A stretch of 36,219 nucleotides of DNA from Flavobacterium psychrophilum (GCA_022729635.1 DZAU01000016.1:1-36219); one strand, 5' to 3'; shown: positions 1-6,949, counted from the stretch's first letter. A program made the numbers and translations. Notes: generated by a model not told the origin, from the sequence alone.

Positions 1-1
1 G

Positions 2-118
2 AGAAAAAATTCTCAAGGTTTTGAATACAACTACAGCGAAGGTGGAATGATTTTTAATTTGGGCGTTCACCAAGGGTCGGGCTTTTCGTTCCAATCCCTA
101 ACGCAAAATCTGAATTAA
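2..118 (+). CDS. 3' end of an unidentified protein-coding gene
   Basis: An open frame enters from the left edge and stops with TAA at 116-118. The visible 38 residues include FEYNYSEGGMIFNLG and GSGFSFQSLTQNLN, alternating hydrophobic and polar residues rich in Gly and aromatics, which would suit beta-structure. I do not recognise the family and too little is present to assign it. The next start codon lies one base after this stop, so the restriction-modification genes follow without any intergenic space. Confidence that this is coding comes from frame continuity and amino-acid composition only. Confidence 0.45.
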   Translation, partial: RKNSQGFEYNYSEGGMIFNLGVHQGSGFSFQSLTQNLN

Positions 119-119
119 T

Positions 120-359
120 ATGAACACTATCGAAAAAATCAACAATAAAAAAGATTTTATTACTACTGAATTGTATCAATGGGCAGAAACTTTTGAATAT
201 GAATTAGATGAAGACGGAGAAAAAACATCGGACAGTTATAATTTTGTATATAATTTAGCCGAAAAATTAGAAAATAATCTTTGTAACCAAGAGGATTACA
301 AAAATATTGAATTTCATATTGAACAAATTAATTACAATAAAGTGATAATAAAATTATGA
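120..359 (+). CDS. Small acidic hypothetical protein coupled to the methyltransferase gene
   Basis: A 79-residue protein of unknown function, rich in Glu, Asp, Asn and Lys, with no membrane segment or signal peptide. It has a conserved-looking core around WAETFEYELDEDGE (about residues 21-34). The start lies one base after the upstream stop, and its own TGA overlaps the methyltransferase start in an ATGA, so translation is probably coupled. The position just ahead of a type II restriction-modification pair invites comparison with controller (C) proteins, but those are helix-turn-helix proteins and I see no such motif. It could instead be an accessory or inhibitor protein. Function is unassigned; the evidence that it is a gene is its tight packing with its neighbours. 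Confidence 0.6.
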   Translation: MNTIEKINNKKDFITTELYQWAETFEYELDEDGEKTSDSYNFVYNLAEKLENNLCNQEDYKNIEFHIEQINYNKVIIKL

Positions 360-1231
360 TAAATACAAAACAAATAATTGATGATTTACAAGGATATATT
401 TCAAAAAATGGCACCCAAGAAAGTATTAAACCATACTTTAAGAATGATGATATTACTTTATATAATGGCGATAGTTTAGAAATAATGTCAAGACTTCCAG
501 ATAATTGTATTGATATGATTTTTGCTGACCCACCATATATGCTTTCAAACGATGGATTTTCTTGTCAAAACGGAAAAATGGTTAGTGTGAATAAGGGTAA
601 ATGGGACAAAAGTAATGGCTTTGAAGATGATTTGTTGTTTCACGAGGCTTGGTTAAGTGAATGCAAAAGATTATTAAAACCAGATGGGACATTATGGGTA
701 AGTGGTACATATCATTCTATTTATCAATGTGGTTTTCTAATTCAAAAATTGGGATTTCATATATTGAATGATATATCTTGGTTTAAGCCTAATGCTGCAC
801 CAAACTTAAGTTGCAGATTTTTTACAGCAAGTCACGAAACACTCATTTGGGCAAGAAAAGATAAAAAAGGAAAACATATTTTTAATTATGATGCAATGAA
901 AAATGGTAATTTTCCCGAAGACCCAATGAAAAAAAATGAAACCCAAATGCGTTCTGTATGGTCAATTCCAACGTCACCACAAAGTGAAAAAGAATTTGGA
1001 AAACATCCTACACAAAAACCATTATCATTATTAAAAAGAGTTGTTTCATCATCTACAAAAGACGGTGACATTATTTTAGACCCTTTTAACGGCGGTGGTA
1101 CAACGGGAATTGCATCAAAAATCATTGGAAATAGACATTACATTGGTATTGATATGAATATTGACTATATAGAGTTAACAAAGAAAAAATATGAACAATT
1201 AAATAACCAAAAACAACTTTTCAATATATGA
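356..1231 (+). CDS. Type II DNA adenine methyltransferase, beta class
   Basis: A 291-residue DNA methyltransferase predicted to transfer a methyl group from S-adenosylmethionine to the N6 of adenine in a short recognition sequence, protecting host DNA from the adjacent nuclease. The catalytic motif IV is DPPY (residues 58-61, in FADPPYMLS). Motif X (KHPTQKPLSLLKR, about 217-229) and the AdoMet-binding motif I (DPFNGGGTTG, 242-251) follow it, and this order (IV before X and I) defines the beta class within the N6_N4_Mtase family. DPPY rather than SPPY favours adenine over cytosine. The length is normal for a stand-alone enzyme of this class. It overlaps the preceding gene by ATGA and the nuclease gene by ATGA. 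The target sequence cannot be read from the protein. Confidence 0.9.
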   Translation: MINTKQIIDDLQGYISKNGTQESIKPYFKNDDITLYNGDSLEIMSRLPDNCIDMIFADPPYMLSNDGFSCQNGKMVSVNKGKWDKSNGFEDDLLFHEAWLSECKRLLKPDGTLWVSGTYHSIYQCGFLIQKLGFHILNDISWFKPNAAPNLSCRFFTASHETLIWARKDKKGKHIFNYDAMKNGNFPEDPMKKNETQMRSVWSIPTSPQSEKEFGKHPTQKPLSLLKRVVSSSTKDGDIILDPFNGGGTTGIASKIIGNRHYIGIDMNIDYIELTKKKYEQLNNQKQLFNI

Positions 1232-1752
1232 GAGCAAAAGGAACAGGTGGCGCAAACACTAAAACTGGTTTAGTATTTGAAGGAAATACAGACCTGTCAA
1301 CATTCTTAAATAAACAAATTGGATATAAAGTTACCGATGAAAATGTTTATTACAAGAAAGAACTTGTTGCTAGAATATTTAAAAAACACAGTTTTTATAA
1401 ATTTCTTGATGAACAAGGTGTTGACTGGAAATCATTAATTTCCAAGCGATTATTGCCAGACGATAGTATTTATGTGATTATAAACAATACTATGTTCATT
1501 ATTGAATGTAAGTTTCAGCAAAGCGCTGGTTCTGTTGATGAAAAACTTCAAACATGTGATTTCAAAAGAAAACAATATCAGAAATTATTGTCGCAACTCA
1601 ATATGGAAGTTGAATATATGTATTTATTAAGTGATTGGTTTAAAAAACCCGAATATAAAGATGTTTTAGACTACATAATAAGTGTTCGATGTAGTTATTA
1701 TTTTGAATATATTCCATTGCATAAGTTTGGCTTACCAGTTCCGATAAAATAA
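1228..1752 (+). CDS. PD-(D/E)XK restriction endonuclease partner of the methyltransferase
   Basis: A 174-residue nuclease-like protein. A Glu in GLVFEGN (E18), then LPDDS (P77-D78) and IIECKFQQ (E93-x-K95) form the D...ExK catalytic signature of the PD-(D/E)XK superfamily, with the conserved-looking downstream stretch GSVDEKLQTCDFKRKQY. Together with the ATGA overlap with the methyltransferase this supports a type II restriction enzyme; I associate the pattern with the PDDEXK_13 family, from memory and unverified. The predicted role is double-strand cleavage of unmethylated foreign DNA. The C-terminus (FGLPVPIK) runs directly into, and overlaps out of frame, a Sau3AI-like fragment, so the original 3' end may have been altered by recombination, although the length and closing motif look natural. 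Confidence 0.75.
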   Translation: MRAKGTGGANTKTGLVFEGNTDLSTFLNKQIGYKVTDENVYYKKELVARIFKKHSFYKFLDEQGVDWKSLISKRLLPDDSIYVIINNTMFIIECKFQQSAGSVDEKLQTCDFKRKQYQKLLSQLNMEVEYMYLLSDWFKKPEYKDVLDYIISVRCSYYFEYIPLHKFGLPVPIK

Positions 1753-2309
1753 CCAAAGCAATTCTCGGAATTGAACTTGATAAAGAAATCGAAGAATTTG
1801 AAAAAGCGGAAATTATTGTAAAAACAGTTCGCTTAAAAGAAAATGATTTGCCGAAAGAAGATACTTCTTTTCCAAATTTTAAGTACGAAGAAATCGTAAA
1901 TCAAGATTGGGAAGAATCTGATTTTAAGGATATTTTAGAACATAAATTTCTATTTGTATTCTTTCAATTTGAGAACGAAAAACTTATTTTAAGAAAAGTC
2001 AAATTTTGGAATATGCCATATTTGGACTTAATCGAAGTTGAAAAAGTTTGGACGAAAACAAAACAAATTGTTGCAAAAGGCGAAATCGTAAAAGAAATAA
2101 AAACTAATAAAAAAGGCAAGGAAATTCGTTTCACGAATTTTCCCAGCAAGAAATTTAGTTCAATTTCTCACGTTCGTCCTCACGCAAAAGATGCTTCTGA
2201 TACTTTTGAATTGCCGAAAAAAGACAAATTAACAAAGCAAAATGAATACACTAAACATTGTTTTTGGCTGAACAATACTTATGTGAAAAATGAAATTTAT
2301 CTGAAATAG
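1725..2309 (+). pseudogene. Orphan C-terminal half of a Sau3AI/MutH-like restriction enzyme
   Basis: An open frame from just after an in-frame TAA at 1722-1724 to the TAG at 2307-2309 reads ITKAILGIELDKEIEEF, VKTVRL, FLFVFFQF, VKFWNMPYLD, HVRPHAKDASDTF and KHCFWLNNTYV. These are hallmarks, from family knowledge, of the C-terminal portion of Sau3AI-type enzymes related to MutH. The usual ExK position reads I-V-K, as expected of the non-catalytic second half. The N-terminal catalytic half is absent and there is no good start codon; TTG at 1848 is the first candidate and would miss the beginning of the homology. I read it as a remnant left where the neighbouring restriction cassette was joined on. 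It might alternatively be expressed as a separate DNA-binding subunit. Confidence 0.7.
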
Positions 2310-2317
2310 AAACCGAT

Positions 2318-2356
2318 AGGAGCTACTGCCAACAGCCGTTATCTACAAGCTGAAAA
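2318..2356 (+). repeat. Possible left boundary (attC-like 3' end) of a gene cassette
   Basis: The stretch contains CTGCCAACAGCCGTTATC, with an AAC and a GTTA core-like word close to the start of the lipoprotein gene. This resembles the end of integron-type attachment sites and of flavobacterial cassette junctions as I remember them. No strong hairpin can be drawn here, so this boundary is much weaker than the right-hand one. Confidence 0.3.
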
Positions 2357-2360
2357 AACA

Positions 2361-2855
2361 ATGAAACATAAAATCTTAATTGTATTACTTCCTTTATTTC
2401 TCGGTTCTTGTTCAAACCAAATAGGATTCGATAAAGACACAGAAACAAAAGCGATTCTAAAACTGCATAATTTGCAGCGAGATTATCATTTTAACAAAGA
2501 TTCCATTTCTTTTGCTAATCAGTTTTCTGAAAACTTTATTTCAGTCAACAAAGGAATTATTTCACACCCAAATAAAAACGAAAGTATATCAAGGTACAAT
2601 AGCTATTTTTCATCTGTCGAGTTTGTGGAATGGGATGATGTTACAGCACCTATAATCAATTTTTCTGAAGATGGAACACTTGCCTACACCATAGTAGATA
2701 AAATAGTAAAAATCACTTATAAAGACGAGATGGGTAAAACAATTGAAGATGAAACTCATTTTGCTTGGACTGCTATTTACAAGAAGTATGGAAATGATTG
2801 GAAAATTGACTGCGTAACATCAACTCAAAAACCTAATGACAGAGAAAAAAACTAA
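2361..2855 (+). CDS. NTF2/SnoaL-like lipoprotein
   Basis: A 164-residue predicted lipoprotein. The N-terminus MKHKILIVLLPLFLGSC is a type II signal peptide with lipobox LGSC, giving Cys17 as the lipidated residue, so the protein should be exported and membrane-anchored. The rest (FANQFSENFISVNKG, YNSYFSSVEFVEWDDV, HFAWTAIYKKYGNDWKIDCV) has the pattern of DUF4440/SnoaL-type NTF2-fold proteins: a helical start, an F-x-x-N-F-I-S-V-N motif, and a closing beta strand with W-K-I. No enzymatic function can be inferred. It is the only gene between two cassette-like junctions and lacks a recognisable promoter, consistent with an acquired cassette. Confidence 0.75.
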   Translation: MKHKILIVLLPLFLGSCSNQIGFDKDTETKAILKLHNLQRDYHFNKDSISFANQFSENFISVNKGIISHPNKNESISRYNSYFSSVEFVEWDDVTAPIINFSEDGTLAYTIVDKIVKITYKDEMGKTIEDETHFAWTAIYKKYGNDWKIDCVTSTQKPNDREKN

Positions 2856-2860
2856 AAGCC

Positions 2861-2998
2861 AGTGGCTAACAATGTATATAAAAAATAGACGAAATAGTGG
2901 TAAAAACAAGGCTTTTGGCTCGTATCAAACTTTGTGCTTAACTGAAAATTTCGTGCTTCGAAACCGCCTACTTTTCATATACTAAACGTTGTGCTTAA
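2861..2998 (+). repeat. attC-like imperfect inverted repeat downstream of the cassette gene
   Basis: The left arm begins GGCTAACAATGTATATAAAA (2864-2883) and the right arm is CTACTTTTCATATACTAAAC followed by GTTGTG (2968-2993). Folded, they pair over AAC/GTT, GTATAT/ATATAC and AAAA/TTTT with bulges, enclosing about 85 bases. The GGCTAAC and AACGTTGTGC ends recall the inverse-core and core sites of integron attC elements, although the core does not exactly fit GTTRRRY. Inside, GTGCTT recurs at about 2935, 2953 and 2991. Confidence 0.5.
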
Positions 2999-3018
2999 TA
3001 TTAAGACAAAAAACACAC

Positions 3019-3059
3019 CTTGCTGCACGAACTCTCCCGACTTCGTGCAGCAAGTTTTT
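3019..3059 (+). terminator. Intrinsic terminator after the cassette
   Basis: CTTGCTGCACGAA (3019-3031) and TTCGTGCAGCAAG (3042-3054) form a perfect 13-bp stem with a 10-base loop, followed by TTTTTA. It can end transcripts leaving the cassette on the + strand. Between here and the U32 gene at 3262 I see only A/T-rich sequence and one short palindrome. Confidence 0.85.
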
Positions 3060-3232
3060 ATCTCTTAAAACAATCTAAAATCAACAGTACAATTTCTCTC
3101 AAAAATATATTTTTAAATTCGTCACCCTTTCTTCCTAAATATTTCCAAAAAAGCCATTACCGAATTAGAAATCTCGAATAATTTATAAGACCTTTGCAAA
3201 CTTTTTAGGATAAAGTATAAACCTCTAAAATT

Positions 3233-3246
3233 TTTGTAATTACAAA
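3233..3246. promoter_or_regulatory. 14-bp perfect palindrome just upstream of the U32 gene
   Basis: TTTGTAATTACAAA is a perfect dyad whose end lies 15 bases before the ATG at 3262. It could be an operator for a dimeric regulator or a small mRNA hairpin near the start. A/T-rich dyads arise easily by chance in this genome. Confidence 0.25.
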
Positions 3247-3261
3247 TTTATCATCCCATTG

Positions 3262-5121
3262 ATGAAAAAGAAAATAGAAATTTTGGCTCCTGCCAAAGAT
3301 TTACTCCACGGAATTGCTGCCATTAATAGCGGTGCCGATGCCGTTTATATAGGAGCTCCATTATACGGCGCTCGTTCCAATGCGACCAACTCGATTGAAG
3401 ATGTGGCAGCTTTGGTGCAGTATGCACATTTGTATTATGCCCAGGTTTTTGTGGCGGTCAACACCATTTTATACGACAACGAACTTGAAAGTTGCCGAAA
3501 AATGATTTGGGAATTGTACGAAATTGGCGTTGATGCCATCATCATTCAGGATATGGCGATTCTGGAAATGGAATTGCCTCCAATACTTATTCACGCCAGT
3601 ACACAAGCCAATAATCGCGATGCCGATAAAATAAAATTCCTTGCCGATGCTGGAATTAAACGTGTGGTTTTGGCTCGTGAACTGAATTTGCATCAAATAA
3701 AAGAAATAAGTCAAACCACTGATGTGGAACTGGAATTTTTTGTAACTGGCGCATTATGCGTTTCCTTTAGTGGTAATTGCTATATGAGTGTGGCCAACGG
3801 CGAACGCTCTGCTAATCGAGGTTCTTGTGCACAAAACTGTCGTTTGCCTTATAATTTGATTGATGGAAACGGCGAAACGCTTATCAAAAACAGCCATTTG
3901 CTTTCGATAAAAGATTTTGATGTTTCGGACCAAATCCCGAATTTGATTGAAGCCGGAATTTGTTCTTTCAAAATAGAAGGACGTTTGAAAGACATCGTTT
4001 ATGTAAAAAACAATGTATCTTTTTTGCGTAAAAAATTAGATGCTTTTTTGTCTGAAAATGAAAATTACACTAAAGCTTCTTCGGGAAAATGCAATTATAT
4101 TTTCGATTCGGCATTGGACAAAACTTTCAATCGGGGTTATACCGATTATTTTGTCAATGAAAGACATAGTGCCATTGGCTCTTGGAACAGCCCAAAATCG
4201 AAAGGAGAATATATTGGCAAACTCATTCGAATTGTTGGTAAAGCTTACGAAATCGAAAACGGGCATTTGCTCAATAATGGTGACGGACTTTGCTACATCA
4301 ACGAAAGCAACGAAGCCGATGGAATTTACATTAATAAAGTCGAAAATGGTCTGGCTTATCCTTTTGTGTTGAAAGACGTAAAAGTTGGTGCTTTTATTTA
4401 TCGAAATAATGATGCGGCTTTTATAAAAGTGGTTGAAAGAGAAGATAGTGCAGTGCGAAAAATCAGTACCCAATTAGTTTTAAAAGAAACAGAAAACGGC
4501 TTCGAATTGACAGCAATTGATGAAGACGAAAACGAAAGTTCGGTAGTTTTAGAACATTCTAAAGAAATCACCAAAAACAATCTTTCGATAGAAGGAAATA
4601 TCAAAATCAATTTGGCAAAAACAGGTTTCACACCTTTTACAGTAGATGAAATAACAATTCAATTTTCAGAAAACTGGTTTTTGCCAATATCAAAAATCAA
4701 CGAAATGCGTAGATTGGTTTTCGATAAATTAACCGAAAACCGTTTGAATAATTACAAAAGAGAATTGCATCAAATCGAAAAAAGCGAGCATCCTTTTCCG
4801 GAAACAAAACTGGATTTTATGTATAATGTTTCGAATAAACTGGCTCGTAAATTCTACACAAATCACGGCGTGACCGAAATAGAAAAAGCATTCGAATTGC
4901 AATGGGATCCGGGAAAATCACGTGTGATGACTACCAAATATTGCATTAAATACGAATTGGAAAAATGCCCAAAATACCACAGCGAAACTTTGGGCAACAA
5001 ACTAAAAGAACCATTGATACTGAAACAGGGCGAATTAGAATACAAGCTAAAATTCAATTGTAAACCCTGCGAAATGGAAATTTGGGAAAAGGATGCCGAA
5101 TTTGAAATCGAAGAAGATTAA
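3262..5121 (+). CDS. Peptidase U32 family protein, RlhA/TrhP-like
   Basis: A 619-residue U32-family protein. The start chosen is ATG at 3262 (MKKKIEILAPAKD); the frame also allows a TTG one codon earlier. The family signature is complete at about residues 158-176 (EFFVTGALCVSFSGNCYMS, with Cys166), followed by RGSCAQNCRLPY. A second Cys-rich part near the end (TKYCIKYELEKCPKYH, about 559-574, and FNCKPCEMEIW) suits an iron-sulfur or metal site. Characterised U32 proteins of this size include RlhA, which hydroxylates C2501 of 23S rRNA, and TrhP, which hydroxylates tRNA U34 using prephenate; older annotation called them collagenase-like proteases. An RNA-hydroxylation role is therefore likelier than proteolysis, but which RNA is modified cannot be told from the sequence. 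Confidence 0.85.
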   Translation: MKKKIEILAPAKDLLHGIAAINSGADAVYIGAPLYGARSNATNSIEDVAALVQYAHLYYAQVFVAVNTILYDNELESCRKMIWELYEIGVDAIIIQDMAILEMELPPILIHASTQANNRDADKIKFLADAGIKRVVLARELNLHQIKEISQTTDVELEFFVTGALCVSFSGNCYMSVANGERSANRGSCAQNCRLPYNLIDGNGETLIKNSHLLSIKDFDVSDQIPNLIEAGICSFKIEGRLKDIVYVKNNVSFLRKKLDAFLSENENYTKASSGKCNYIFDSALDKTFNRGYTDYFVNERHSAIGSWNSPKSKGEYIGKLIRIVGKAYEIENGHLLNNGDGLCYINESNEADGIYINKVENGLAYPFVLKDVKVGAFIYRNNDAAFIKVVEREDSAVRKISTQLVLKETENGFELTAIDEDENESSVVLEHSKEITKNNLSIEGNIKINLAKTGFTPFTVDEITIQFSENWFLPISKINEMRRLVFDKLTENRLNNYKRELHQIEKSEHPFPETKLDFMYNVSNKLARKFYTNHGVTEIEKAFELQWDPGKSRVMTTKYCIKYELEKCPKYHSETLGNKLKEPLILKQGELEYKLKFNCKPCEMEIWEKDAEFEIEED

Positions 5122-5141
5122 TTTCGGTTCTAAAAAATAAC

Positions 5142-5149
5142 TATTTTTG
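5142..5149 (+). promoter_or_regulatory. -7 promoter element for fabD
   Basis: TATTTTTG matches the Bacteroidetes -7 consensus TAnnTTTG about 70 bases before the fabD start. No clear TTG -33 element stands at the expected distance. Transcription would begin near 5155 and include a repeat-rich leader. Confidence 0.5.
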
Positions 5150-5177
5150 CAACGCAGTTTTTTGTTCTCTTTTTTGA

Positions 5178-5213
5178 AAACTTTAAACTTTTAAACCTTA
5201 AACTTTTAAACTA
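5178..5213 (+). repeat. Short word repeats in the fabD leader (CTTTAAA/CTTTTAAAC)
   Basis: The word ACTTTAAACTTTTAAAC and its variants recur in tandem up to a few bases before the fabD ATG. A closely similar arrangement precedes groEL (30287-30330, minus strand), where the last bases before the start also read TTTAAACTAAAA. Confidence 0.6.
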
Positions 5214-5219
5214 AAATAG

Positions 5220-6092
5220 ATGAAAGCATACGTATTTCCGGGTCAAGGCGCCCAATTCACAGGAATGGGCAAAGACTTATATGAGAATTCAGAATTAGCA
5301 AAATCACTTTTTGAAAAAGCTAATGAAATCTTGGGTTTTCGCATCACTGATATTATGTTTGAAGGCACCGCCGAAGAATTGAAAGAGACCAAAGTGACAC
5401 AGCCAGCAATTTTCCTGCATTCGGTAATTTTGGCAAAAACTATCGAAAATTTCAAACCAGAAATGGTGGCAGGACACTCTTTGGGCGAATTTTCGGCATT
5501 GGTTGCCAATGGCGTTTTGTCGTTTGAAGACGGATTGCGATTAGTTTCACAACGAGCATTGGCAATGCAAAAAGCCTGCGAAATCCAACCTTCGACAATG
5601 GCGGCAGTTTTGAATCTTGACGATAAAATTGTGGAAGATATTTGTGCTTCAATTGACGGAATTGTGGTGGCGGCAAATTATAATTGTCCTGGTCAATTAG
5701 TGATTTCAGGAGAATATAAAGCAGTTGAACTGGCTTGCGAAAAAATGAAAGAAGCAGGAGCAAAACGTGCCTTGATTTTACCTGTTGGTGGTGGTTTTCA
5801 CTCTCCAATGATGGAACCAGCTAGAGAAAAATTGGCGAAAGCCATAGAAAACACTGTGTTTTCAACCCCAATTTGCCCTGTGTATCAAAATGTTACAGCG
5901 ACTGCGGTTTCAGATTCTGCGGAGATAAAGAAAAATTTAATTACGCAATTGACAGCACCCGTAAAATGGACACAATCAGTACAACAAATGATTAAAGACG
6001 GCGCGACTTTGTTTACTGAAGTTGGACCAGGAAAAGTATTGGCTGGATTAATTGGAAAAATTGACAGGGAAGCCGTGACGGCGAACGCTTAA
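5220..6092 (+). CDS. fabD: Malonyl-CoA:ACP transacylase FabD
   Basis: A 290-residue acyltransferase that moves malonyl groups from CoA to acyl carrier protein, supplying extender units for type II fatty-acid synthesis in the cytoplasm. The N-terminal FPGQGAQFTGMG oxyanion-hole region, the nucleophile elbow GHSLGE with Ser87, Arg112 in SQRALAMQ (which binds the malonyl carboxylate) and His194 in GGGFHSPMM are all present at the spacing of E. coli FabD. Length is close to the usual 300-310. It is preceded by its own -7 element, so it is probably transcribed separately from the U32 gene. A repeat and a bidirectional terminator follow. Confidence 0.96.
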   Translation: MKAYVFPGQGAQFTGMGKDLYENSELAKSLFEKANEILGFRITDIMFEGTAEELKETKVTQPAIFLHSVILAKTIENFKPEMVAGHSLGEFSALVANGVLSFEDGLRLVSQRALAMQKACEIQPSTMAAVLNLDDKIVEDICASIDGIVVAANYNCPGQLVISGEYKAVELACEKMKEAGAKRALILPVGGGFHSPMMEPAREKLAKAIENTVFSTPICPVYQNVTATAVSDSAEIKKNLITQLTAPVKWTQSVQQMIKDGATLFTEVGPGKVLAGLIGKIDREAVTANA

Positions 6093-6104
6093 AATTAGTG
6101 GTGA

Positions 6105-6130
6105 GCCTGCCTGTCGGCAGACAGGTGGTC
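6105..6130. repeat. Short palindromic intergenic repeat
   Basis: CCTGTC (6110-6115), loop GGCA and GACAGG (6120-6125) form a hairpin inside a GC-rich island (GCCTGCCTGTCGGCAGACAG) that stands out from the A/T-rich surroundings. It resembles small repeats scattered between genes in flavobacterial genomes. Copy number elsewhere is not visible here. Confidence 0.5.
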
Positions 6131-6159
6131 AGTTTTTTAGTGTTCAGTCGTTTGTAAAT

Positions 6160-6196
6160 AAAATCCTCATAAACTTATGTTTGCGGGGATTTTTCT
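6160..6196. terminator. Bidirectional terminator between fabD and the toxin gene
   Basis: AAAATCCTCATAAAC and GTTTGCGGGGATTTT pair over 14 of 15 positions (with G-T pairs) around a TTAT loop, with T-rich sequence on the right and A-rich sequence on the left. It serves fabD on the + strand and possibly the convergent minus-strand pair. Confidence 0.7.
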
Positions 6197-6216
6197 TTAA
6201 CTAGCAATAGTTTCAG

Positions 6217-6534
6217 TTACAACTCCTTTGCTTCTTCACAATGATTATTGATAATTCTGGTAATCAAATAATTTTGATTCTTTTTTTCGAAGAAAATATA
6301 CCAAGTTGTTCGGTTATTCGATTTATAAAAAATGTAGTTGGAGCCTAGATAGCGGAGTTTTTGAGGAGGAATTTTATGCGGAAAACTATTTATTTCTAAG
6401 ATAATAAAATCTACTATTTTATCCACATAAAGTTGTGCGTTTTCAGAATAACTAAAGTACGCTTCCTTGAAAAGTGTAAAAACTAATTCATCCAAATAAT
6501 CTAAAACCTTGTCCTTAAAAATTACTTTTTCCAA
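6217..6534 (-). CDS. Putative RelE/ParE-like toxin
   Basis: A 105-residue protein with an N-terminal helical part (YLDELVFTLFKEAYFSYSENAQLYVDKIVDFI) and a C-terminal strand-rich part (LGSNYIFYKSNNRTTWYIFFEKKNQNYLITRIINNHCEEAKEL). The ending resembles RelE/ParE-fold mRNA interferase or gyrase toxins, in which helices are followed by an antiparallel sheet closing with a strand such as YLITRIINN. The frame opens with TTG at 6534 inside the last codons of the upstream 65-aa gene, a 13-base overlap that is typical of toxin-antitoxin operons. There is no ATG at a sensible position. Toxin identity is inferred from fold pattern and arrangement, not from a strong motif. Confidence 0.6.
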   Translation of the reverse strand: MEKVIFKDKVLDYLDELVFTLFKEAYFSYSENAQLYVDKIVDFIILEINSFPHKIPPQKLRYLGSNYIFYKSNNRTTWYIFFEKKNQNYLITRIINNHCEEAKEL

Positions 6535-6719
6535 GGATATGCTTTTATTCTTTTGTGCATTTCAGCCTTGAATTCTTCTGGAGTAAGACCATTTTTAAAT
6601 TCTTCATCAAAATCAAAAGTAGCTCTATCAATCCCTTTTGATTTAAGTTTAGAAGTTTTGTAAGCCACAGCGGGTTCTTCCACTTTGGCTATTTTCGGAT
6701 TTTCTTTTTTTGGATTCAT
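6522..6719 (-). CDS. Putative antitoxin of the 6217-6534 module
   Basis: A 65-residue Lys/Glu-rich protein containing a disordered N-terminus (NPKKENPKIAKVEEPAVAYKTSK) and a C-terminal segment FDFDEEFKNGLTPEEFKAEM. This layout is common in small antitoxins that wrap around a RelE/ParE-type toxin. It is first in the operon and its end overlaps the start of the toxin gene. I see no clear DNA-binding motif, so autoregulation cannot be argued from the protein. A -7-like element lies just upstream at 6739-6746. Confidence 0.55.
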   Translation of the reverse strand: MNPKKENPKIAKVEEPAVAYKTSKLKSKGIDRATFDFDEEFKNGLTPEEFKAEMHKRIKAYPWKK

Positions 6720-6738
6720 AACAAGGAGATTAGCATAA

Positions 6739-6746
6739 CAAAACTA
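6739..6746 (-). promoter_or_regulatory. -7-like promoter element for the toxin-antitoxin pair
   Basis: Read on the minus strand, TAGTTTTG matches TAnnTTTG 20 bases before the antitoxin ATG. No TTG is found at the usual -33 distance. Confidence 0.4.
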
Positions 6747-6841
6747 CAAATAAATCTTTAAAACTTAAATTTTCATTTACACATTTGAAAATAGTACAAA
6801 ACAATTCGAAACTAATTTAGTTCATTCTTTATTTTTGCTAT

Positions 6842-6905
6842 TTGTCACACTGGAAGCGTCTAAAACATACTACTCTCGTGTGTTGAGACGCTTCTAGCGT
6901 GACAA
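6842..6905. repeat. Large imperfect inverted repeat (20-bp arms)
   Basis: TTGTCACACTGGAAGCGTCT (6842-6861) and AGACGCTTCTAGCGTGACAA (6886-6905) are complementary at 18 of 20 positions around a 24-base spacer. The arms are GC-richer than the flanks. The ends (TTGTCAC/GTGACAA) recall flavobacterial repeat elements, and a short mobile-element remnant or REP-like element is possible. The same intergenic region also holds the toxin-antitoxin promoter and the galE terminator. Confidence 0.75.
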
Positions 6906-6949
6906 TTGGGATAGAGGTTGGGTTTCACAAATATACAATCGGTATAAAG

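Noticed and set aside
1..118. The left-edge fragment as the tail of TamB or an outer-membrane barrel
   Set aside because: The beta-like composition suggested it, but 38 residues are too few and the last residue is Asn, not the usual aromatic of a barrel, so it was left unassigned.
5452..5808. A 118-residue frame on the minus strand inside fabD
   Set aside because: It is the mirror of a strongly conserved gene and shows no family motif; overlaps with good genes of this kind recur throughout the window and were left out.
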